Assembly (NCBI GenBank): GCA_030652255.1
Contig: JAUSAZ010000234.1
Coordinates: forward strand, 1 to 50,084
Length of the DNA: 50,084 nucleotides
Source: Myxococcales bacterium
Lineage (GTDB): Bacteria; Myxococcota_A; Polyangia; Polyangiales; Ga0077539
Direction: 5' to 3'
Below are positions 34,060 to 41,376 of this stretch, in pieces. Position numbers and translations under genes: made by a program. Below the pieces are notes generated by a model. It was not told the DNA's origin. It worked only from the letters and a program-made list of their open reading frames with translations, and searched no databases. Each line of letters begins with the position of its first letter. The stretch's first letter is position 1.

Positions 34060-35298
34060 TCACTCCAGGTAGTCGAGCTCCTTGCCGTAGGTTTCCTCCA
34101 TGCGCCAGAGCGACACCAGCGCGAGGGCGAGGCAGGCCGCGCCCACCACCGAGGCGCTCGCCACGATCGAGAGCCCGCGGGACTTCAGCCCGATGAAGGC
34201 CGCCGTGAGCAGGGGCACGCTCCCGCGCACGAAGTTGGGCACGCTGGTGGTCACCGTCGCGCGGAGGTTGGTGCCAAACTGCTCCGCCGCGATGGTCACG
34301 AACACCGCCCAGTACCCGATGCCGAAGCCCATCGCCGCGCACAGCGCGTAGAGCTCGGTGGCCGTCCCCCCGGTGCGGGTGAGGAACACCCCCACGAGGG
34401 CGGTGGTGAACAGCAGGAAGCCCAGCACCACCCTGCGGCGCGAGCCCAGCCACTGGCTCAAGGCCCCGCTCGCGAGGTCGCCCAGCACGAGCCCGAGGTA
34501 GGTCCACTGCACGGCGCTCGCGGCGCTGACGGCCCCGGCGACCCCGAAGGCCCGCGCGAACTCCGGCGCGCCCGTCACCAGGATGCCCACCACGAACCAG
34601 ATGGGCAGCCCGATGAGCACGCAGCGCACCAGGCGGAACAGCCGCGGCGGCGACAGGAAGAGCATCCGCAGGTCGCCGCGCTTCACCGTCTCGTCGCGCA
34701 CCCGGGAGAACATCCCCGACTCCAGCATCGAGACGCGGGTGAGCAGCAGCGCGAAGCCCAGCACGCCGCCGACGATGAAGGCCGTGCGCCAGGAGTAGTT
34801 CTTGCCGACGTAGGCCGCGAGCACGGCGCCGAAGAGCCCCACCCCCGCGACCACCGCCGTGCCGTACCCGCGGTGCTTCGCGGGCAGGGTCTCGCTCACC
34901 AGGGTGATGGCCGCGCCGAGCTCACCCGCGAGCCCGACCCCGGCCACGAAGCGCCAGAACTCGTACTGCCCCAGCGTGCTCACGAAGGCGTTGGCGATGT
35001 TGGCCGTCGAGTACAGCAGGATCGACCCGAACAGCACGCTCACCCGGCCCCGCTTGTCGCCGAGCACGCCCCAGAGCAGGCCGCCCCCCAACAGCCCCCA
35101 CATCTGCCAGCTCAGGAGCGAGAGCCCCACGGTGAGGCTCTCCGCGGGCGGCACCCCGAGGTCGGCGAGGGACTTCGTCCGCACGATGGAGAACAGCAGC
35201 AGGTCGTAGATGTCGACGAAGTACCCGAGCGCCCCGATGAGCACCGTGGCGATCATCGTGCGGCGGGAGGCGGGCTCGACGGCGGAGGGGGTTGCCAC
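34060..35298 (-). CDS. Major facilitator superfamily transporter
   Basis: This 412-aa membrane protein has twelve hydrophobic segments. The loop between helices 2 and 3 reads LLWGVLGDKRGRVSVLFGS, matching the MFS motif A (GxLxDrxGRr). A second copy of the pattern is at LGDLASGALSQWLGSRRRVV. The segment WRFVAGVGLAGELGAAITLVSE fits the sugar/metabolite-proton symporter branch. Substrate is unknown. The start is GTG at 35296-35298 with little Shine-Dalgarno support; ATG at residue 15 is an alternative. It is convergent with the preceding plus-strand gene (13-bp gap). Confidence 0.88.
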   Translation of the reverse strand: MATPSAVEPASRRTMIATVLIGALGYFVDIYDLLLFSIVRTKSLADLGVPPAESLTVGLSLLSWQMWGLLGGGLLWGVLGDKRGRVSVLFGSILLYSTANIANAFVSTLGQYEFWRFVAGVGLAGELGAAITLVSETLPAKHRGYGTAVVAGVGLFGAVLAAYVGKNYSWRTAFIVGGVLGFALLLTRVSMLESGMFSRVRDETVKRGDLRMLFLSPPRLFRLVRCVLIGLPIWFVVGILVTGAPEFARAFGVAGAVSAASAVQWTYLGLVLGDLASGALSQWLGSRRRVVLGFLLFTTALVGVFLTRTGGTATELYALCAAMGFGIGYWAVFVTIAAEQFGTNLRATVTTSVPNFVRGSVPLLTAAFIGLKSRGLSIVASASVVGAACLALALVSLWRMEETYGKELDYLE

Positions 35299-35331
35299 GC
35301 GCGGGATGACACCCGACGCGGGCGACGGGCG

Positions 35332-35541
35332 TCAATCGTCGAAGGGCGGCGGCGCGGGGTAGCCGCCGGTCTCGCCATCGCGGGCCGCGGGGGGTTGCAC
35401 CTGCGCGCGGTACGGCGCGGCCTCGGCGGTGGGGTCGGGCGGCGGCGGGGCGGCGCGATGCAGCCGGCGCTGCCACACCGCGACGGCGCCCCCGAGGCCC
35501 GCGGCGAGTCCGACCGCCGTCACCAGCGCTTCGATCAACAT
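35332..35541 (-). CDS. Small membrane protein, 69 aa
   Basis: MLIEALVTAVGLAAGLGGAV starts a single N-terminal transmembrane helix, followed by a short basic segment and a Pro/Ala-rich tail (PPPDPTAEAAPYRAQ) ending PPPFDD. The ATG lies 11 bases after the stop of the HTH regulator gene, so the two are probably one operon. It is too small to assign to a family. Confidence 0.55.
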   Translation of the reverse strand: MLIEALVTAVGLAAGLGGAVAVWQRRLHRAAPPPPDPTAEAAPYRAQVQPPAARDGETGGYPAPPPFDD

Positions 35542-35552
35542 GGCGATACTGG

Positions 35553-36128
35553 CTATACCACCTGGCGGCGCTGCCGGTCGGAGACCCGCGCCAGCACCGC
35601 GTCGCGGAGGGCCTCGAGTCGGTCGCGCGCGAAGGCGAGCTGGGCCCCGTAGCCACGGGCGGCCTTCACCTCGTCGGGCCGCGACACCACCGCCACCCGC
35701 AGCGTGTCCGCCGTCGCCGCGCTGCGCGCCGCCGACCGCAGCAGCCGCGCGCCGTCGAGCGCCGCCATCGGGAGCGCCGCCACCAGGACGTCGGGGCGCA
35801 TCGCCCCGAGGGCCAGCAGCACGTCGATGGAGGCCGGCCACGCGAGCACCTCGAAGTCCGGCGAGAACACCGCCGCGACCGCCTCGGGCGTCACCGCGTC
35901 GCCCTCCACCACGAACAACAGCGGCCGCACCCGCTCCACCTCCGGCGGGACCTCGTAGCCCTGGTGATCGAGGAAGCGCGCGAGGTCGCTGCGCAGCACG
36001 CGCCGGTGGCCGCCCGCGGTCTTGTGCGCGGCGAGGAGCCCCTGGGCGATCCACGAAACGACGGCGGGGCGGGTGACGCCGCAGTAACGGGCCACTTCTT
36101 CGGTCGTGAATTCCCGCTCTCCGAGCAT
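35553..36128 (-). CDS. HTH regulator with receiver-like C-terminal domain
   Basis: This 191-aa protein has an N-terminal winged helix of the excisionase/MerR kind (FTTEEVARYCGVTRPAVVSW, then GGHRRVLRSDLARFL), which binds DNA. The remaining 120 residues have the alternating beta/alpha pattern of a response-regulator receiver (PLLFVVEGDAVTPEAVAAVF, RPDVLVAALPMAALDG, LRVAVVSRPDE). The phosphoacceptor Asp is not clearly in place, so it may be a pseudo-receiver. ATG at 36128 is used; a TTG at 36137 could add three residues. It is divergent from tRNA-Ala and co-directional with the small membrane protein. Confidence 0.75.
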   Translation of the reverse strand: MLGEREFTTEEVARYCGVTRPAVVSWIAQGLLAAHKTAGGHRRVLRSDLARFLDHQGYEVPPEVERVRPLLFVVEGDAVTPEAVAAVFSPDFEVLAWPASIDVLLALGAMRPDVLVAALPMAALDGARLLRSAARSAATADTLRVAVVSRPDEVKAARGYGAQLAFARDRLEALRDAVLARVSDRQRRQVV

Positions 36129-36204
36129 CGCGAGCAACAGACTCGCACAAGCCCTTGACGACAGGAATCGTCGCTGGTAATCCCTCGTCTCCCTCGGACA
36201 GAGA

Positions 36205-36277
36205 GGGGCTGTAGCTCAGCTGGGAGAGCGCCTCAATGGCATTGAGGAGGCCACCGGTTCGATCCCGGTCAGCTCCA
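36205..36277 (+). tRNA. tRNA-Ala (anticodon GGC)
   Basis: The cloverleaf folds by hand. The acceptor GGGGCTG pairs with CAGCTCC and includes the G3-U70 wobble that identifies alanine tRNAs. D-arm GCTC...GAGC; anticodon stem CCTCA/TGAGG with loop ATGGCAT, anticodon GGC; T-arm ACCGG-TTCGATC-CCGGT. The discriminator is A and the terminal CCA is not encoded. Confidence 0.95.
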
Positions 36278-36288
36278 CAACACCCAAC

Positions 36289-36309
36289 GCATCCAACGCC
36301 AACGGATGC
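36289..36309 (+). terminator. Hairpin downstream of tRNA-Ala
   Basis: GCATCC (36289-36294) pairs with GGATGC (36304-36309) across a nine-base loop, just after the tRNA. It could take part in 3' processing or termination. Confidence 0.4.
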
Positions 36310-36315
36310 ACCACC

Positions 36316-36358
36316 CTACCGGGTCCATGTCCTCACCGACATCGACCCGGTAGTGCTT
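36316..36358 (+). terminator. Strong long hairpin, likely terminator for the tRNA
   Basis: CTACCGGGTC (36316-36325) pairs perfectly with GACCCGGTAG (36344-36353). After a C/C mismatch the stem continues with ATGTC/GACAT around a six-base loop CTCACC. A short T-rich end (TGCTTT) follows. It is a better intrinsic terminator than any other seen in the window. Confidence 0.6.
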
Positions 36359-36414
36359 TGTGGGCCCTGCGCGGCTTGATCCATCGCGGTGGGATGGAGC
36401 ATCTTGCGCGCCCC

Positions 36415-38349
36415 ATGCGCACCCCCTCCCTGCTCACGCTCACCCTCGCGCTGCTTCTCCCGGCCTGCGGCGCGCGCCAGCCGACCGCCACCAACACCCC
36501 CCCGGTGGCCGCCGCGGGCGACGCGCAGGTGAGCGCCTCGGCGGACGTCCCCGCGGCCTCGCCATGGCAGGGCCTCGGCCGGGCGGAGCTCTCCACGCTG
36601 GTGCGCGAAGACGCCCGCCGGCGGCTGGTCACCGAGGGGGAGCCCGGCTTCGACCCGGCGCAGATTGGCGCCTACGTCGCGACCCCGGCGCAGGCCCCGG
36701 AGCTGTCGGGGCGGCGGTGCGACCGGCTGCTCGACCTGGCCGTGGTGGCCCTCGCCAACGACGCGCTCGACGAGGCCGAAGGCCTGGTGCGCCTGGTGCG
36801 CGCGCGGGCCCGCAACCGCAACATGGTCTTCGCCGGCACGACGGTGCTGGCGGAGATCGCGCGGCGCCGGGCGGGGGAAGACCCGGCGGCGCAGCAGCGG
36901 GCCATCGAGGGGGTGCTGCGCGAGCTGCCGAAGGCCCGATTCGGGGCGGCGACGGTGGTGTTCCAGATGTACCAGACGCAGGCGCAGCTCGACGCCCGGG
37001 CGGAGCAGACGCGGCAGCAGATGGTGTCGCCGGAGACCGCCCGGGGGGTGCTGTGGTTCACCGAGGTGATGCCGGGCGTGGTGCGCGCCCGCGAGCGCTT
37101 CCTGGCGGCGGTGACGGCGGTGCGCGCCGAGCTCGACCGGCAGCCCGCGGAGCCGGAGTACAACTTCCGCGACGTCGACCTCGCGGGCCAGCGCGACGCC
37201 CGCCCGGTCAACGTGGCGGTGTGGGACGTGGGCACCAACCCCGACCTCTTCCGCGCGCAGCTCATCGAGAACCCGGGTGAGCCCTCCAACGGCCAGGACG
37301 ACGACCACGACGGACTCGTCGACGACACCCACGGCATCGCGAGCGACCCCGACCCGGCGCAGACCGCCCTCTTCTACAACCCCGGCGAGGCGACCATCCG
37401 GCAGTACTCGCCCTTCCTCCGCGGGGTGATGGACCTCCGCGCCGGCATGGCCTCCACGCCCGCGGCCCAGCGGGTGCTCGAGCTCCAGCGCGGGGTCACC
37501 GACGCCGCGGCGGCGCGCGCCCTCGACCAGCGCCTCGACGAGGTGGGCGAGTGGGCCCACGGCACGCACGTCGCGGGGATCATGCTCCGCGGCAACCCCC
37601 ACGCCCGCCTGGCGATCTTCCGCAGCGCGTGGGCGGGGGAGAGCCGGGTGTACGACCAGCGCGGCCCGACGGACGCCGAGCTCGACGCCGAGGCGGCCAA
37701 CATCGACGCCATCGCGGGCTTCATCAACCGGCACCACGTCCGGGTGGTCAACGCGAGCCTCGGGTTCTCCCGCGAGTACGTGGAGGACGCGCTGCGCCAC
37801 GAGCGGGCGCTCTACCGCACCGACGCCGACGTGCGCGCCCGCGCCGAGGTGGTGCAGCAGCGCCGCCGCGCCAACTGGCAGCGGGTGTTCACCGCGTGCC
37901 CGCAGACCCTCTTCGTGGTCGCCGCGGGCAACAGCAACCAGGACGTGGTGGAGTACGGCGAGGTGCCCGCGAGCAACGACGGCGCGACCAACCTGCTCGT
38001 GGTGGGCGCGGTCGACCGCTTCGGCCACTGGGCCACCTTCACCAACAGCAACCCCGAGCGCGTGCAGGTCTTCGACCACGGCGTCGAGGTCGACAGCCTC
38101 GTGCCCTCCGGGGAGCGCGTCCCGCTCTCGGGCACCTCCATGGCCTCGCCCAACGTCGCCAACCTCGCGGGCAAGCTCGCCGCGCTCGACCCGGCGCTCA
38201 CCCCCGAGCGGCTCATCACCGTCATCCGCGAGACCGGCCGCCCCATCGCCGCGCCCTTCAACGGCCGCATCACCGACGAGGCCGCCGCCGTCGCCCGCGT
38301 GCGCCGCGAGCGCCGCCCGGTCGCCCCCGCCCGCCCCGCCGCGCGCTGA
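36415..38349 (+). CDS. Subtilisin-type (S8) serine protease lipoprotein
   Basis: This 644-aa protein has lipoprotein signal MRTPSLLTLTLALLLPACG. A helical N-terminal region of about 240 residues precedes the peptidase domain. The catalytic triad is visible: D271 in VAVWDVG, H382 in AHGTHVAG, S575 in GTSMASPN; the oxyanion Asn is in VVAAGNSNQD. A calcium-loop-like insert (NGQDDDHDGLVDDTHG) follows the Asp strand. The wide Asp-His spacing comes from an insertion of about 60 residues relative to classical subtilisins. It is probably a membrane-tethered protease facing the periplasm or outside. ATG at 36394 (seven residues longer) is an alternative start. The next gene follows closely. Confidence 0.88.
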   Translation: MRTPSLLTLTLALLLPACGARQPTATNTPPVAAAGDAQVSASADVPAASPWQGLGRAELSTLVREDARRRLVTEGEPGFDPAQIGAYVATPAQAPELSGRRCDRLLDLAVVALANDALDEAEGLVRLVRARARNRNMVFAGTTVLAEIARRRAGEDPAAQQRAIEGVLRELPKARFGAATVVFQMYQTQAQLDARAEQTRQQMVSPETARGVLWFTEVMPGVVRARERFLAAVTAVRAELDRQPAEPEYNFRDVDLAGQRDARPVNVAVWDVGTNPDLFRAQLIENPGEPSNGQDDDHDGLVDDTHGIASDPDPAQTALFYNPGEATIRQYSPFLRGVMDLRAGMASTPAAQRVLELQRGVTDAAAARALDQRLDEVGEWAHGTHVAGIMLRGNPHARLAIFRSAWAGESRVYDQRGPTDAELDAEAANIDAIAGFINRHHVRVVNASLGFSREYVEDALRHERALYRTDADVRARAEVVQQRRRANWQRVFTACPQTLFVVAAGNSNQDVVEYGEVPASNDGATNLLVVGAVDRFGHWATFTNSNPERVQVFDHGVEVDSLVPSGERVPLSGTSMASPNVANLAGKLAALDPALTPERLITVIRETGRPIAAPFNGRITDEAAAVARVRRERRPVAPARPAAR

Positions 38350-38378
38350 AGCTCCCGCTCGCCCCCTCCGCCTGCCCG

Positions 38379-39080
38379 ATGCGCCGCACCAACCCCGACC
38401 TGAGCCCGCTGACGCCCGCCGTCGCGCTCCCGTACACCCCCGAGGAGATCGAGGCGGCTTTACAGGAGGTCGTATTGCCCGAGCGCCTCGCGCGGCTGGC
38501 GGCGGTGGCGGACGCGCGCCTCGGCTCCGTCGCGGTGGTGCTGGAGTCGGTCATCGACCCGCACAACACCGCCGCGGTGCTGCGCACCTCCGACGCGCAC
38601 GGCGTCGGCGAGGTGCACATGATCGAGCTCGGCACGAAGCCCCTGCTGGCGAAGCGGGTGACCCGCGGGTGCGAGCGCTGGATGGACGTGGTGCTGCACG
38701 GCTCGACCCCGCCGTGCGTGGAGGCGCTGCGCGCCCGGGGCTTCGAGCTCTGGCTCGCGGACATGGCCGGCACCGCCACCCTGGAGGAGGTCGCCCGCCG
38801 GCCGAAGGTGGCGCTGGTCTTCGGCAACGAGCACCTCGGGGCGAGCGCGGAGATGCGCGCGGCCTGCGCAGGAACCTTCTCCGTGCCCATGCGCGGCATG
38901 GTCGAGAGCCTCAACGTGTCGGTGGCCGCGGGCATCGCCCTGCACGCCGTGACGAAAGACCGCCCGGGCGACCTTGGCGAGAGGGAGTCCCGTGCGCTAA
39001 GAGCGCGCTTCCTGATGGAGAGCGTGCGCAGCCCCGAGCTGGTGATCGAGCGCTGGCGACAGTCGCAGGTGCGGCCGTGA
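38379..39080 (+). CDS. TrmH-type (SpoU family) RNA 2'-O-methyltransferase
   Basis: This 233-aa protein shows the three SPOUT motifs: VIDPHNTAAVLRTSDAHGVG (motif 1, with the catalytic Arg), KVALVFGNEHLGAS (motif 2) and FSVPMRGMVESLNVSVAAGI (motif 3). These form the knotted S-adenosylmethionine site. Size and sequence fit tRNA (Gm18) methyltransferase TrmH, though rRNA methylation cannot be excluded. ATG at 38379 lies 29 bp after the protease gene. The following gene starts within its stop codon (GTGA overlap), so the three genes are probably co-transcribed. Confidence 0.85.
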   Translation: MRRTNPDLSPLTPAVALPYTPEEIEAALQEVVLPERLARLAAVADARLGSVAVVLESVIDPHNTAAVLRTSDAHGVGEVHMIELGTKPLLAKRVTRGCERWMDVVLHGSTPPCVEALRARGFELWLADMAGTATLEEVARRPKVALVFGNEHLGASAEMRAACAGTFSVPMRGMVESLNVSVAAGIALHAVTKDRPGDLGERESRALRARFLMESVRSPELVIERWRQSQVRP

Positions 39081-40060
39081 CCGTGCGCGTCGAGCGCGCG
39101 AAGAGCGACTCCCCGAGGCTGCCGCTGACGCTGCTGGGCGCGGCGCTGTGCGGCTTCCTGGGCTACCGCGGGGCGCTGGCGGTCCCGTGGCCGCGGGAGA
39201 TGGAGAGCGGCGGCGGTCGCTCGGGCGCGGCGGAGCCCGACGAGCCCGCAGCCCCGGCGGCCGCGGTCGACGGCGGGCGGGCGGTGGTGCTGGCGCCGGC
39301 GGTGGTGGTGCCGCGCGCGCCGGTGCGGGTCAACGCGGGCGCGCTCCAGGGCTGCGGCGACGGCGAGGAGACCGACCTGGCCCCGGCGGCCTGCGACGCG
39401 CCCGCGGCGGTGGAGGCGGCCCTGCGCGCGCGGCTCGCGGAGGTGCTCAGCCGCTGCCCCTCGGCCATGGAGGCGGCCCGCGACCCGTCGCGGATGCTGA
39501 GCATCGGACTGCGCGTCGACCGCCCGCGGCGCCGCCTCGCGGTGCTGCTCGGGCGCAGCTCGTCGGTCGCCGATCGGCTGTCCTACGTGGCCTGCGTGCG
39601 CGAGCAGATGGGCCCCATGGCGGGCCTCTGGGCGCTGCCCGCGGCGCACCCGCGGTACCTGTACTACTTCGTCGCGCGCTTCGGTCCGCTCGGGGCTGGC
39701 GACGTCGTACCAACACCCGCGCCCGCGCCGACGCCAGCGCCCGCACCCGCGCCCGCGCCCGCACCCGCGCCCGCGCCCGCTGCGACCCCGGAGCCCGCGC
39801 CTGCTGCGACCCCGGAGCCCGCGCCCGCGGGGCTGCCGAGCGCGTCCGACCTGCAGCGCATGCGCTCGCTCGGGCCCGCGGCGGTGACCTGGAGCGTGGC
39901 GATCATCCGCGACGCGCCGCGCACCGGCGCCATCGTCGGGCGGCTGGTGCAGGGCACCGCGGTGGAGATGGTCGACCGCCGCGGGGCCTGGTACGCCATC
40001 CGCTGGGGTCGCAGCGGCACCAACGTGGGGTGGACCTTCCGGCAGGCCATCGGGCAGTAG
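39077..40060 (+). CDS. Membrane-anchored protein with C-terminal SH3-like domain
   Basis: GTG at 39077 overlaps the TrmH stop. The 327-aa product has one N-terminal hydrophobic helix (LPLTLLGAALCGFLGYRGAL), an Ala/Val/Pro linker, and a small globular domain with Cys residues (about 80-200, CPSAMEAARDPSRMLSIGLR). A Pro-Ala-Thr-Glu repeat linker of about 40 residues follows. The C-terminal bacterial SH3 domain reads AIIRDAPRTGAIVGRLVQGT, then AWYAIRWG and NVGWTFRQAI. Such SH3 domains often contact peptidoglycan. It is probably anchored in the inner membrane and faces the cell wall. Confidence 0.75.
   Translation: MTVRVERAKSDSPRLPLTLLGAALCGFLGYRGALAVPWPREMESGGGRSGAAEPDEPAAPAAAVDGGRAVVLAPAVVVPRAPVRVNAGALQGCGDGEETDLAPAACDAPAAVEAALRARLAEVLSRCPSAMEAARDPSRMLSIGLRVDRPRRRLAVLLGRSSSVADRLSYVACVREQMGPMAGLWALPAAHPRYLYYFVARFGPLGAGDVVPTPAPAPTPAPAPAPAPAPAPAPAATPEPAPAATPEPAPAGLPSASDLQRMRSLGPAAVTWSVAIIRDAPRTGAIVGRLVQGTAVEMVDRRGAWYAIRWGRSGTNVGWTFRQAIGQ
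39710..39832. repeat. Pro-Ala coding hexamer repeat
   Basis: About 120 bp consist of GCGCCCGCACCC-like hexamers and two 24-bp units coding PAPAATPE. The region forms the linker before the SH3 domain and is prone to length variation. Confidence 0.8.
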
Positions 40061-40116
40061 GCCTGCGGGCGGGCGCCGGGGCGTCGTCGCTGGTAGTAAC
40101 AGCGGCACCAACGCCA

Positions 40117-40800
40117 ATGAGGGACTCCATCGAAGCCGGGCCGTCGTTCTTCTCCGTGCTGGGCTCGCGCCGCAGCGTGCGGGGCTACCTGCCCGAGGAG
40201 GTCCCGGCGGCGACGCTGGAGTCCATCTTCGGCGCGGCGCAGCAGGCGCCCTCGTGGTGCAACATCCAGCCGTGGCGGGTGTGGGTCACCCGCGGCGCGA
40301 TGACCCGCGCGGTCGTCGACGCGATGCTCCACGCGGCGGACACCGAAGGCCCCGCGCCGGACTTCGCGTGGCCGCCGGAGTACCCCGAGCCCTACCTCCA
40401 GCACCGCCGCGAGTGCGGCGGGGCGCTCTACGCCGCGATGGGCGTGGCGCGCGACGACAAGGCCGGCCGCCACGAGGCGTGGATGAGAAACTTCCGCGCC
40501 TTCGACGCGCCGCACATCGCGATGGTGGCCATCGACCGCCGCTTCAACCACTACGCGATGCTCGACCTCGGGTGCTGGCTGCAGTCCGTGCTGCTCGGCG
40601 CGCTCACCCTCGGCGTGTCGACCTGCGCCGAGGCGAGCCTCGCGACCTTCCCCGGGGCGGTGCGTGGCGTGCTCGGCATCCCCGACGAGCTCGGCCTCGT
40701 GGTGGGCATCGCCATGGGCTACGAAGACCCGAGCGCGAAGGCCAACGACTGCCGCACCACGCGCGCGCCGCTCGCGGCCAATGTGCGCTTCGTGGGCTGA
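40117..40800 (+). CDS. Nitroreductase-family flavoprotein
   Basis: This 227-aa protein starts MRDSIEAGPSFFSVLGSRRS. It contains the FMN-binding RRSVRGY (about residues 18-24), the APSWCNIQPWRVWV segment that packs on the flavin, and LGVSTCAEASLATFP with GIPDELGLVVGIAMGYEDP near the end. All are typical of nitroreductases of the NfnB/NfsB type. It should bind FMN as a dimer and reduce nitroaromatics or quinones with NAD(P)H in the cytoplasm; the native substrate is unknown. ATG at 40117 gives the standard family length. It is co-directional with the SH3 gene (56-bp gap). Confidence 0.9.
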   Translation: MRDSIEAGPSFFSVLGSRRSVRGYLPEEVPAATLESIFGAAQQAPSWCNIQPWRVWVTRGAMTRAVVDAMLHAADTEGPAPDFAWPPEYPEPYLQHRRECGGALYAAMGVARDDKAGRHEAWMRNFRAFDAPHIAMVAIDRRFNHYAMLDLGCWLQSVLLGALTLGVSTCAEASLATFPGAVRGVLGIPDELGLVVGIAMGYEDPSAKANDCRTTRAPLAANVRFVG

Positions 40801-40944
40801 CCGCCGTACCCCGCGCCCTCGCGTCGCGCTGAATATCTCCTCATGTAACGCCGCCCGCGGCCGATGATCATCAGCAGAGCCCGCCGAGGGACGCCCGCGA
40901 ATGAGCGGGCGCCGCGGGCCCCATCGGGCGGAGGGATGTCGGTG

Positions 40945-41361
40945 ATGCCATCGAAGGAAGTGGTCGATCGTCTGAGGGGCGCCGAGGTGGTCGCGCGGGC
41001 CGCGGAGGCCCACGCCGACGCGGTGGGCGACCGGCTCACCGACATGCTCCAGCCGTACTCGCGGCGGGGCGACGAGATCCCCGACGTGGGCACCGCGATG
41101 GCGCTGCTGGGGCGCCGATTGAAGGCGATCGGCGAGGCGCTGCGCGCGGCCGACCGGGCCAGCGAGGCCGGGGACGCGGACGTCGAGGCGGCGCTCGCGC
41201 GGAGGGACGCCGCCATCGCGGAGTACGACGCGGCCTTCAGCGAGACGGCGATGCTGGTGTCGGTGCTGCTGCGGGCGGTGGGCGAAGACGCGCTGGCGAT
41301 GCGAGTGCGCCCCTCGTCGACCCGGCCGGGGCGCATGGCCGGGGACGACGAGGCGGGCTGA
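40945..41361 (+). CDS. Small Ala-rich helical protein, 138 aa
   Basis: MPSKEVVDRLRGAEVVARAA starts an almost entirely helical, Ala/Arg/Glu-rich protein without Cys, signal or membrane segment, likely a coiled coil. GGAGGG at 40930-40935 directly abuts ATG 40936, but it is nine bases from ATG 40945, which I prefer. The function is not recognisable. It converges with lon across a 15-bp gap. Confidence 0.6.
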   Translation: MPSKEVVDRLRGAEVVARAAEAHADAVGDRLTDMLQPYSRRGDEIPDVGTAMALLGRRLKAIGEALRAADRASEAGDADVEAALARRDAAIAEYDAAFSETAMLVSVLLRAVGEDALAMRVRPSSTRPGRMAGDDEAG

Positions 41362-41376
41362 GAGCCGGAGGGTCGA

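Noticed and set aside
36205..36360. Integration site of a mobile element at the tRNA gene
   Set aside because: No integrase lies beside it, no repeat of the tRNA 3' end was seen, and both flanks have normal high GC.
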